From NCBI GenBank assembly GCA_016718825.1, contig JADKCL010000029.1, forward strand, positions 1-64,000: 64,000 nucleotides of DNA, in the 5' to 3' direction. The notes beneath the pieces were generated by a model. It saw nothing but the letters and a program-made list of their open reading frames with translations. It had not been told where the DNA came from and made no database searches. The position numbers were made by a program, and so were the translations under genes. The stretch comes from Bacteroidota bacterium. GTDB taxonomy: Bacteria; Bacteroidota; Bacteroidia; J057; JADKCL01. Of this stretch, positions 40,301 through 46,905 are shown piece after piece (positions within the stretch are counted from its first letter, which is position 1; every line of letters begins with the position of its first letter).

Positions 40301-42250
40301 GCTCCGCTGGTAAATGTGAATTCGGTCAGTGATGATCCGGGCTTTGTCGGACCTACCAATTTGCATCTTGTTTGCAGCCCTAGCGACAACCTGGGTACGC
40401 CTTTGGGCATCAATTTGGATATTGACAAGCAAACACGCTCGCTTTCGACGCCTGATATGGGAGCCGATGAGTTCACAAGTATCACGGTAAGCACGAGCCT
40501 TGGACCTGATACTGCCTACTGCGGATCACAAGTCATTTATGCAGATACGGTCGCATTCGAGCAGTTTCAGTGGGGCGGTGTCAATCAATATTTGCCATTT
40601 ACCAACGTAGATACGACTGGATTTTATTCGGTTTATGTGATTGATTCCAACAATTGCCGTGCTACGGATACGGTCTACATCGTGATTGACAGCCTTCCGA
40701 TGCTTGCCTATGAAGGTGATACCGTGACGGTCTGCAATACAACGATCCTTGATGCTCAAAATGCGGGAAGCACATATCAATGGAGTAACGGTGCACAAAC
40801 GCAAACCACCACTCCTGCAAACGCAGGCATGTATTTCGTGACGGTGACAACCACAGCGGGATGTAGTCTCACAGATAGCGTTTTGGTGAATCTGAATGCA
40901 AATCCGACCCTCGAATTGGGGCCTGACACGACATTCTGTCTGGGTGCAGGCGCGTTATTGGATGCTGGGGCTGGGCCAACAGGGACGACCTACCAATGGA
41001 ATACTGGGGCAACGACGCAAATCGTGGTCATCACATCGCCTGGCAGCTACTTTGTGACCGTGACCTCCGCCCAAGGCTGCGTCTCCACGGATAGCGTGTT
41101 TATGAACATTTTGCAGGCACCGGTATTGAACCTGGGTCCCAATCATACCGCTTGCGGTCCTGAAATACTGGATGCTGGGAACACGGGTGCATCCTATCAA
41201 TGGAGTACAGGTTCCAATGCCCAGACCATCACCGTGAATTCGTCAGGAACCTATTCGGTGACCGTGACCAACGGTGCTGGTTGTCAGACGGTTGATAACA
41301 TCACCATTACCATGGGTTCGACACCGCAGGTCGCCTTGGGTCCCAACCTTCTGCTCTGTGGAGGTCAAACGGCAACATTGGATGCCGGTAATCCAGGTAG
41401 TACTTATGCCTGGAGTTCAGGTGCAACGACGCAGACGATCACCGTTTCTGCAGCGGGAACCTACATTGTGAGCGTTACCAACCAAGGTGGGTGCGTCGGG
41501 CATGATACCATTTCCGTCACGCAAAGCACGCTGTCAGTGAATCTCGGACCGAATACCAACATCTGCGACAACAGTACCCAAACCTTGAATGCAGGTAATC
41601 CAGGGATGACCTATCTCTGGAGCAACGGTGCAAGCTCGCAGTCGGTGGTCGTCAATCAGCCGGGAACCTATTCGGTTACCGTGACCGATGGCTTGGGATG
41701 CACTGCAGGTGACAATATCATTTTGTCGCAGGTGCCTGGGGTCTATGCAGGAATTTCGGCGCAAGCCACGGCTAACCTCTATGCGCCTGTACCCTTCACA
41801 GATGCAAGCACCGGAGGCGTAACCACTTGGTTTTGGGACTTTGGTGATGCCCAGACCAGCACACTGCAAAATCCAGTTCATTCCTACCTTGCGTTGGGCG
41901 TCTACACCGTGACGTTGATTGTGACCGATGGTTTCTGTCGCGATACAACTACCACTATGGTCGATGTCAACCAATATGTGAAAGTCGACGATGCCTCGTT
42001 TGCTGCTTCATTGGACATTTATCCCAATCCTTCGAATGGCCTTTTCCATTTGTATTTGGAATTGCACAAACGCAGCGATGTTGATCTGCGCGTGATGGAT
42101 CTCAGCGGAAAGGTGGTCTACCAAGACCAATTGCGCCGCGCCGTCAGCTATCAAGGTGATCTCGATTTGAGCAATTTGAGCAAGGGTGTTTATGTGCTAA
42201 CGCTGGAGTCCAGCGGTCAGCGCATTTTCCAAAAGTTGGTCATTCAATAG
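37361..42250 (+). CDS. Giant secreted double beta-helix/Ig-like/PKD protein with T9SS sorting domain
   Basis: 1,629 residues. Signal peptide MNQLLRVYSLLALLFLYSG. Two homologous parallel beta-helix units, each opened by a YTI/YTV-NG...TGTNY-type strand: residues about 25-480 and 590-1035. Both contain turns such as NNMIGG.FQ(T/S)TGT(S/A)YG. They are separated by a CARDB-like domain (VQVRLQNNGGNSQNGTPV, about 495-585). Then about six Ig-like repeats with YQWSTG or YLWSNG cores (about 1045-1465), a PKD domain (FWDFGDAQTSTLQNP, about 1490-1530) and a T9SS type A sorting domain (IYPNPSNGLFHLYLEL to KLVIQ). The duplicated helix suggests an internal duplication. Beta helices of this type often bind or cleave polysaccharide, but no catalytic motif was identified. 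Confidence 0.88.
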   Translation: MNQLLRVYSLLALLFLYSGSVFAALNGAYTIGSGPATGTNYLTFSSAVSDMVSGVRADGGPANGVGVSGPVVFTVAAGTYNEQILIPVITGASPLNTITFDGVDPLTRVITWSSVTSGDYTIRLNGADYIRFLNLGIANPGATFGFGVQLLAGADNNIINGCRIVLPSTSTGSTKVGICAATTYTTLGLFASNLSLINNTIIGGYIGVTVNGPSGTQATGLTMTGNTITDAYYSGMYISYINLMNASQNTILMRNGYASGYGAQLRYCSQFDFSRNSIQRAGLYGVYLIGTNFNMNNPANLTNNMIGGGFQTTGTSYGIYLTTNRFLNIYHNSVLCDNSSGSGSRALYVLGTSNDLNIQNNSFATTVAGSASYAMYVTSTTALASCDYNNYYTAGNTLAYFQAAYATLPALQLAYPGFNQNCQVGWPNYNSNTDLHTTGAPLSNWAVNIPAVTNDIDGNTRPLPPDLIKDVGADEFNVPLVDLDIAQLVNPLVPTIGANSVQVRLQNNGGNSQNGTPVTLQYSTDGGATWPVTQVFTPTTLGAIGNQETFTFTTPWTISTAGNYNFCVRINPQLLGDPDGSDQLCLSVCTGMSGTYTVNGGLATGGTNYNNFYDLSAALGGCGISGPVLVNVVPGVYNQSFTIGHINGVSSINTVTIDGGDTSLVTIQASISTANGSIITLDSADYVTFRGIKVNSLGVTYGSCFKLTNGANNVTIDSCALVMPANATSAYHIGVLSSGTTYSTYGNHANDLTVSNNVIRGGYYGVRINGISTTAYCNGNRILNNKISHFYYYGIYSYYQSTPEFRGNTIISRTSGTFSTSSYGIYAYYAQGSFRIEDNVVHSVGNYGVYLNFGNANNSGTGRIVNNMIGGNFQSTGTAYGLYMASSKDIDVYHNSIYLGDNSGYVVYVVGSPPTVDSLRFVNNIFDAGGSFPGIGGRTFYAANSATVQRLDYNLYHSRGSQFAVWGGITYASFLTWRQGAPLVNVNSVSDDPGFVGPTNLHLVCSPSDNLGTPLGINLDIDKQTRSLSTPDMGADEFTSITVSTSLGPDTAYCGSQVIYADTVAFEQFQWGGVNQYLPFTNVDTTGFYSVYVIDSNNCRATDTVYIVIDSLPMLAYEGDTVTVCNTTILDAQNAGSTYQWSNGAQTQTTTPANAGMYFVTVTTTAGCSLTDSVLVNLNANPTLELGPDTTFCLGAGALLDAGAGPTGTTYQWNTGATTQIVVITSPGSYFVTVTSAQGCVSTDSVFMNILQAPVLNLGPNHTACGPEILDAGNTGASYQWSTGSNAQTITVNSSGTYSVTVTNGAGCQTVDNITITMGSTPQVALGPNLLLCGGQTATLDAGNPGSTYAWSSGATTQTITVSAAGTYIVSVTNQGGCVGHDTISVTQSTLSVNLGPNTNICDNSTQTLNAGNPGMTYLWSNGASSQSVVVNQPGTYSVTVTDGLGCTAGDNIILSQVPGVYAGISAQATANLYAPVPFTDASTGGVTTWFWDFGDAQTSTLQNPVHSYLALGVYTVTLIVTDGFCRDTTTTMVDVNQYVKVDDASFAASLDIYPNPSNGLFHLYLELHKRSDVDLRVMDLSGKVVYQDQLRRAVSYQGDLDLSNLSKGVYVLTLESSGQRIFQKLVIQ

Positions 42251-42302
42251 CCTTCGCAACTTGAAGGATGGTTTTTGGCTTCGAAAATGCCTGGAACCTG
42301 AT

Positions 42303-42344
42303 TGTGGCCCGAAAATTCTCAGGATTTTCGGGCCACAACTTTTT
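42303..42344 (+). terminator. Rho-independent terminator
   Basis: Stem TTGTGGCCCGAAAAT / ATTTTCGGGCCACAA with loop tctcagg, followed by CTTTTT. It ends the giant beta-helix gene 53 bp after its stop. Confidence 0.9.
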
Positions 42345-42345
42345 A

Positions 42346-42507
42346 ACGTCCCTTGATTTTTGCTGGAGAATGTTCTTAATTAGTCCTTCGAGGGGTAGGA
42401 GAGTGCGGTCGAAGGAAATTCCATTAGTTTCATTACACGACTTATAGAGAGGAATGCTATTGAGCATTCATGGGCCCCGACCTTCTCAGTCGGGGTTCCA
42501 GTTTTTT
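42346..42507 (+). ncRNA. Candidate structured small RNA with its own terminator
   Basis: Between the terminator of the giant gene and the next start lies a segment with three hairpins: TCCTTCGA (42384-42391) pairing with TCGAAGGA (42409-42416); GAATGCT (42452-42458) with AGCATTC (42463-42469) around a four-base loop; and CCCCGAC (42475-42481) with GTCGGGG (42489-42495), extended by TGG/CCA and followed by GTTTTTT. A second complete terminator in a stretch without any reading frame implies a separate transcript. I could not match it to SRP RNA, tmRNA or RNase P. 6S RNA is possible from the length (about 160-180 nt), but the single long bulged stem is not evident. Promoter not identified; the 5' end is a guess. 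Confidence 0.4.
42471..42507 (+). terminator. Rho-independent terminator of the candidate small RNA
   Basis: TGG-g-CCCCGAC, loop cttctca, GTCGGGG-tt-CCA, then G and six T. It stands apart from the terminator at 42303. Confidence 0.7.
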
Positions 42508-42596
42508 GGATAAGCTATTGGTGATGAAGAATCACCGCTTTCCTTATTTTGAAAATTGAGTCTTCTCTTCGAAATTCGATTTTACATTCGTCAGCG

Positions 42597-43067
42597 ATGA
42601 ACAATTACAGGACCATCCCCGACTTGATCAAGATTTTACCCGATTCTGGTCGTGACCATGCTGAGGAATGGTGGCTCAACCTTTCAGAGTCAGAACGACG
42701 CGAGTTCGGTGATCTTTGGGAGGAATCCTTGGAAAAGGATGCCAAAGGTTTAGTATTGGTAGGGTTTGATGCTGATCGCGGCTATATCTTCAAGGGATCC
42801 TTTAGGGAAGGCGATGACGTGGACGTTGCTGAGTTTGACGACGACGAATTGTTTGATCAATATTTCAACGAAACCGGACAATCAACGACAGCGCCCGTTT
42901 ACCGTGTTTTCCATGTTTGCATGGCACATCCCGCAGCAAAGGCTTGTTTGGACAATGGCTTGATCCCCCACGATTTTAAATGTCCGCTTGCAAACGAAGA
43001 ATGTCCCATGCGAATGGTTTTAAATGCGACAAATGGACGGAGCATCCAAATCCAGGCAATTTTATAG
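42597..43067 (+). CDS. Hypothetical cytoplasmic protein
   Basis: 156 residues from ATG 42597 (MNNYRTIPDLIKILPDSG); a longer frame using TTG upstream overlaps the leader and is rejected. Soluble, acidic middle (GDDVDVAEFDDDELFDQYF), with a C-terminal cysteine-containing stretch (CMAHPAAKAC, later CPLANEECPM) that could bind a metal. No family recognised. It ends one base before the stop of paaD on the other strand, so the two genes converge without a gap. Confidence 0.6.
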   Translation: MNNYRTIPDLIKILPDSGRDHAEEWWLNLSESERREFGDLWEESLEKDAKGLVLVGFDADRGYIFKGSFREGDDVDVAEFDDDELFDQYFNETGQSTTAPVYRVFHVCMAHPAAKACLDNGLIPHDFKCPLANEECPMRMVLNATNGRSIQIQAIL

Positions 43068-43068
43068 C

Positions 43069-43551
43069 CTACAGCGGCTTAAACTGCTCAAACGTTTCTT
43101 GACAATTCCGGCAATGGTGTACCGCACGGCAAGCCGTCGGACCAAAAGGTGAAATCAAAAAGGTATTGTTGGAGGAGCACTTGGGACAAACCGCATTCTG
43201 CAAGACCTCCAAAGTAAGCATCCCATCGAAGGCCGGAGGAGGGGAAAGGCCGAAGTCTTTCAGGAGCACCCGCCCACGCGGGCTGATCAGGTTGGTCGAC
43301 CAAGGTTCATTGTACATGACGTCGACCCGACTTTCTTTTACACCATGCGCGGTAAGCACCTGCACGATGTTTTCCTTCATATGGTTGATCGCAGGGCAGC
43401 CAGCAAAAGTCGGCGTCAGTTGCACGACAACCGCGCCATTCTCATCGATCAGGACGTCACGAATCACCCCCAAATCCACGACGGAAATCACAGGTATCTC
43501 GGGATCCTTGACTTCCTGCAAGGCTTCGTAGACTTCGTCTTGGGTGATCAT
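43069..43551 (-). CDS. paaD: 1,2-phenylacetyl-CoA epoxidase subunit PaaD
   Basis: 160 residues from ATG 43551; the stop of paaC (TGA 43553-43551) overlaps this start as TGATG, showing translational coupling. N-terminal MIP18/DUF59 fold: EVYEALQEVKDPEIPVISVVDLG, LTPTFAGCPAIN with the conserved cysteine. C-terminal zinc-binding part with four cysteines (CPKC about 125, CRNC about 150). PaaD is needed for maturation of the phenylacetyl-CoA monooxygenase complex, probably in iron-cluster or di-iron assembly. Length matches the family (about 160). Confidence 0.92.
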   Translation of the reverse strand: MITQDEVYEALQEVKDPEIPVISVVDLGVIRDVLIDENGAVVVQLTPTFAGCPAINHMKENIVQVLTAHGVKESRVDVMYNEPWSTNLISPRGRVLLKDFGLSPPPAFDGMLTLEVLQNAVCPKCSSNNTFLISPFGPTACRAVHHCRNCQETFEQFKPL

Positions 43552-44309
43552 CACCAGACTGCGTTGGTGTCGATGGCAAAAACTTCGTCCATTTCAGCGA
43601 GCAATTTCTCCAGATGCGGTGTATGCTTGCCTTGACGGCCACCATAATGGGCTGTTTTATCAGCAACATTCGGGACTTTCAATCCGCATTCTTTCATGAG
43701 TGCCTCGACAGCTTCCACCCAGCGGGCTTCCAATTCTGATTCGGGTGCTTGAATGCCATCCGCAAAAATTGCAGCATCCTGGGCAGTCGGCTCAAAAAGG
43801 CTGAATGCGATCGGGTACGCGAAATCAAGTGCTGCTTGCAGGTTGCGATTGGCCTCGTCTGTTGCCCGACCAAGCTGCTTGAGCCACGTCGTCGCATGCA
43901 AGTAGTGGTAGCGTTCCTCGCGAAGCAGTTTCTTCGCCAATTCAGCCAAAGGCCTGAAGCTCGAGCGCGTCAATTCCTCCAAACGGATGCTTTCTGCCAA
44001 GTCATACAAGGCATGGCGCATCAGGCTGAAGGCATAGTCGCCGATCGGATACTCGACCAATTGGCTGCTCCTGAAAGCATCCGACTTGCGGCCGAAGCCG
44101 ATTTGGTCGGGTGTGGGCTCGCCAAACAACTCGTTGAGGATCACATAATAGGCTTGAGCATGGCCGATTTCGTCTTGTGCCATAGAGGAAAAGGCAATGT
44201 CCTCTTCCAAGATTGGCCCGATGCCGGTCCATTCGCTTTGGCGGTGGCCAAGGATCAAATCGTCATCGCCGATGCGATAGAGCAGGTCTTTGATAGCTTC
44301 TACATTCAT
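43551..44309 (-). CDS. paaC: 1,2-phenylacetyl-CoA epoxidase subunit PaaC
   Basis: 252 residues, all-helical ferritin-like structural subunit that pairs with PaaA. Diagnostic opening LLYRIGDDDLILGHRQSEWTG split as LLYRIGDDDLILGH and RQSEWTGIGP, then EDIAFSSMAQDEIGHAQAYY. This keeps the family fold but is regarded as non-catalytic. Later come LLREERYHYLHATTWLKQLG and a C-terminal helix with HYGGRQGKHTPHLEKLL. Together with PaaA, B and E it epoxidises the ring of phenylacetyl-CoA using oxygen. 131 bp separates it from paaB, a wider gap than elsewhere in this operon. Confidence 0.95.
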   Translation of the reverse strand: MNVEAIKDLLYRIGDDDLILGHRQSEWTGIGPILEEDIAFSSMAQDEIGHAQAYYVILNELFGEPTPDQIGFGRKSDAFRSSQLVEYPIGDYAFSLMRHALYDLAESIRLEELTRSSFRPLAELAKKLLREERYHYLHATTWLKQLGRATDEANRNLQAALDFAYPIAFSLFEPTAQDAAIFADGIQAPESELEARWVEAVEALMKECGLKVPNVADKTAHYGGRQGKHTPHLEKLLAEMDEVFAIDTNAVW

Positions 44310-44475
44310 GGAGCAGAATTCTCAGAATTTACGGAATCAAGGTAGGGGTTGAATTCAACTGATCCTTGAAAAAATGTTATAAAACCGATTACACCAAAGG
44401 ACAGCAGCTTTACAAAGCAGCCCAGAATTCAGCACAAAGCCTATTTCTGAGAATTCTGTAAATTCTGCTCCGCGT
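44310..44475. repeat. Imperfect inverted repeat around the paaB-paaC gap
   Basis: ggagcagaattctcagaatt at 44310-44329 and the reverse complement of 44453-44472 (ggagcagaatttacagaatt) are related; the right arm overlaps the last codons of paaB. The two arms could pair into a weak stem spanning the intercistronic gap and influence paaC expression. Confidence 0.4.
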
Positions 44476-44830
44476 TGAACTTCTGAATGATATGCTTGTT
44501 TTTGTAGCCGAATGCCTCGCGGTAGCTTTTGTCGAGGGCTGGCTCAAACATATCAGAGTCGTCGTAGCTCGTCGCCGAAATCGCGCTCGTTTTTGCGACC
44601 CAAAGGTTCACGCATTTCATCCGCCGGGCATACTGCTCCTTGGCGAAGATCAATGCGAGTTCTGCATTGGGCGCGTGTACGCTGCCTACATGCACATGTT
44701 GCGCACCCCGCGAGGTCTGATGAAAAACCTCGTAGGTCTCAAACTGATCGAGCTCGACCTTGGGCGAATATTCGTTTTCCTCAGGCAGATCTGAACGGCT
44801 GATGCGGGGATCCAGTGAATTGATTTTCAT
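44441..44830 (-). CDS. paaB: 1,2-phenylacetyl-CoA epoxidase subunit PaaB
   Basis: 129 residues. Core PaaB signature FETYEVFHQTSRGAQHVHVG, then SVHAPNAELALIFAKEQY, ARRMKCVNLWVA and DSDMFEPALDKSYREA. PaaB bridges PaaAC heterodimers in the epoxidase complex; it has no active site of its own. About 35 extra residues precede the core and a short tail follows (usual length about 95). Starts 15 bp after paaA stops. Confidence 0.92.
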   Translation of the reverse strand: MKINSLDPRISRSDLPEENEYSPKVELDQFETYEVFHQTSRGAQHVHVGSVHAPNAELALIFAKEQYARRMKCVNLWVAKTSAISATSYDDSDMFEPALDKSYREAFGYKNKHIIQKFNAEQNLQNSQK

Positions 44831-44845
44831 TGCTTCGCGGATGAA

Positions 44846-45832
44846 TTAGGACAATGGAGCGACATAAGCACCGCTGTAAACTTTAAGTGCATTTCTGACC
44901 CAGGCACCGTTTTCTTCGGCCATGCGACGCACAGCGAGGCGCTCGGCGTTGCAAGGGCCGTTGCCATTGATGACTTCGTAGAACTCGTTCCAATCCGGAT
45001 CCGAAAACTGCCAGATACCGTCGGCATCCTTGTGAAGATTCGGATCGGGAATCACCAAACCGAGTTCCTTGATCTTTGGCACGTAGGTATCGAGGAAAAT
45101 GTTGCGCATTTCGTCGTTGGTGGCCATTTTGACTTTCCACCTGACGAGCACTTCCGTGTGTTGGCTCGCCTTGTCGGGTGGCCCGTGGAAGTGCATGATG
45201 GGTTTCCACCAGCGGTTGAAGGCTTCCTGCACCATTTGGCGCTGCGTCGGAGTGCCGGTTGCCAAGTGAACCACGGAATCGTGGCCATATTTCAGGTGAA
45301 AGGATTCTTCGTAGCAAATCCGCTCCAAGGCGCGGCAATAGGGGCCATAGCTCCCTTTTGCGTTAATCGTCTGATTGACAATCGCGCCGGCATCTATGAG
45401 CCAAGCAATCACCGCGGTGTCTGCCCACGTTTTTGCCGGGTAGTTGAATACGTTGCTGTATTTGCTTTTGCCGCTGATCAGGTCATTGATCATTTCCTCG
45501 CGGGATTTGCCCAAAGTTTCGGCGGCGTTGTAAAGCAATTGGCAGTGACCGGATTCGTCCTGCACCTTGGCCATGAGCGCCAATTTGCGACGGAAGCCCG
45601 GTGCACGTGTGATCCAAGTTCCTTCAGGAAGTGCACCGATGATTTCGCTGTGTGCGTGCTGCTCGATCATGCGAATGAGCTGCTTCCGGTACATAAAAGG
45701 CATCCAATCCTGCGGTTCGATCTTCTCGCCGCGGTCGATCTTGGCCTGAAACTCTTCCAACCGGATCGGATCTTCGTCCTTCAGTTCTTTTCCAAAATTG
45801 TCAAACTCTGTGACTGTCAACGCTCCGTACAT
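44846..45832 (-). CDS. paaA: 1,2-phenylacetyl-CoA epoxidase catalytic subunit PaaA
   Basis: 328 residues, the di-iron oxygenase subunit. Typical features: FQAKIDRGEKIEPQDWMP, YRKQLIRMIEQHAHSEIIGALPE as EQHAHSEIIGALPE, KVQDESGHCQLLY (iron-binding E..H), ICYEESFHLKYGHDSV (second E..H) and FNRWWKPIMHFHGPPD. All iron ligands appear present. It catalyses formation of ring-1,2-epoxyphenylacetyl-CoA, the entry step of aerobic phenylacetate breakdown. First structural gene of paaABCD; the reductase subunit gene paaE is not in this window. Located 97 bp downstream of the TetR gene. Confidence 0.95.
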   Translation of the reverse strand: MYGALTVTEFDNFGKELKDEDPIRLEEFQAKIDRGEKIEPQDWMPFMYRKQLIRMIEQHAHSEIIGALPEGTWITRAPGFRRKLALMAKVQDESGHCQLLYNAAETLGKSREEMINDLISGKSKYSNVFNYPAKTWADTAVIAWLIDAGAIVNQTINAKGSYGPYCRALERICYEESFHLKYGHDSVVHLATGTPTQRQMVQEAFNRWWKPIMHFHGPPDKASQHTEVLVRWKVKMATNDEMRNIFLDTYVPKIKELGLVIPDPNLHKDADGIWQFSDPDWNEFYEVINGNGPCNAERLAVRRMAEENGAWVRNALKVYSGAYVAPLS

Positions 45833-45929
45833 AGAAGTTAAAAGTTAAAAGTGATTAGTGAAAAGTTATCAGTGGGATTTATACGCTGGAGTGTAATTTG
45901 AATATCTCGAAAAATTCTCAATTCTCCAC

Positions 45930-46517
45930 TCAGACAGTTCTTACAAGCCCATTCAGCAAAATGCCTGCGAGGTGCTGCCCGATTTCTTCGCTCGAGAGTT
46001 CGCCATCGGCGCGATACCAGGTATGCGTCCAATTCAGCGCACTCATAATGGTACGCGTGCTGAATCCTTCGTCGTAGTTTTTGAAGAGGTTTTCCTGAAT
46101 GCCTTGCCTTACGACTTCCTTGAAAATGGATTCGTATTCATTCCGCAGCATGGCATATTCGCTCCTGCGTGGCTCACCAATATGGCGCCATTCTCTAAAA
46201 AACACTGCTGAGGCATCAATGTTGCGGGTAATCACGCCAACGTGGGCGACGATCATATCGGTCAATTTCTTCTGGGTATGCAACTTCGAATTGGCGATGG
46301 GCTTGACGGATTCGAAAAACTCGTTGGCGCAACGGTCCGCGATCGTCCAAAGGATGTCTTCCTTGCTTTTATAATGGCTGTAAAGGCTTGCGGCCTCCAT
46401 GCCAACGGCATCGGCAAGATCTCGAACACTCGTTGCCAAGTATCCTTTTTCATTGAACAGCTTTTCGCCAGCGGCCAAAATCTGCGTTTTTCTTTCCGCA
46501 ACTGCTTTTACTGCCAT
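45930..46517 (-). CDS. TetR/AcrR family transcriptional regulator next to paa genes
   Basis: 195 residues. N-terminal helix-turn-helix: QILAAGEKLFNEKGYLATSVRD as GEKLFNEKGYLATSVRDLA, then MEAASLYSHYKSKEDILW, the classical TetR recognition helix. The C-terminal ligand domain has FFREWRHIGEPRRSEY and TIMSALNWTHTWYRADG, which resembles FadR/PaaR-type TetR proteins that respond to acyl-CoA. It lies directly upstream of paaA in the same direction and probably represses it until a phenylacetyl-CoA-type ligand binds. A short low-complexity agttaaaagt repeat fills part of the gap to paaA. Confidence 0.85.
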   Translation of the reverse strand: MAVKAVAERKTQILAAGEKLFNEKGYLATSVRDLADAVGMEAASLYSHYKSKEDILWTIADRCANEFFESVKPIANSKLHTQKKLTDMIVAHVGVITRNIDASAVFFREWRHIGEPRRSEYAMLRNEYESIFKEVVRQGIQENLFKNYDEGFSTRTIMSALNWTHTWYRADGELSSEEIGQHLAGILLNGLVRTV

Positions 46518-46905
46518 TTTGAATCAGCCTACCTAGCATTCGTTAGGCAATAGTCGAAAAAAAAAACGACAATGTCAAGCGGGTTGATATTTATCATGAA
46601 TCCCAGCCCGAAGGACTTGTTGCCGGCGGCATCGCATTTTCTGGAAAATGAATTGTGCAGATTGTTTTTGCGCCAATCTGAAAGCATCACCGCACAGCCC
46701 TTGTGGATGTGGAAGGTATTTCCTGACGGTAAAGTGCAGGTGATCAGGACTTGAGCAGATTCTGACAGCAATCCACATCATATTGGGTAAAAATCTATGA
46801 AGGCTTTTTTGAATCTATTGGGGGATATGCTAATTTTATCGCCGATTGTACCTTTTCGCCCCATTTCTGGGGTTGTAAGGCATTAAATTTTCGAGCTCTC
46901 AAGGC
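46518..46905. other. Intergenic stretch with a doubtful small reading frame
   Basis: 388 bp between the TetR gene and nuoN. On the plus strand 46596-46754 could encode 52 residues (MNPSPKDLLPAASHF to GKVQVIRT), with no recognised family, no clear ribosome site and no neighbour in operon distance, so it is not called a gene. Upstream of nuoN a box TACCTTTT (about 46848) is close to TAnnTTTG. No tRNA or hairpin terminator seen. Confidence 0.3.

Noticed and set aside
42346..42507. Structured segment considered as SRP RNA
   Set aside because: The conserved SRP core (ggtcaggtccggaaggaagc type) is missing.
46596..46754. 52-codon plus-strand frame upstream of nuoN
   Set aside because: No ribosome site, no family, length expected by chance; left as intergenic.
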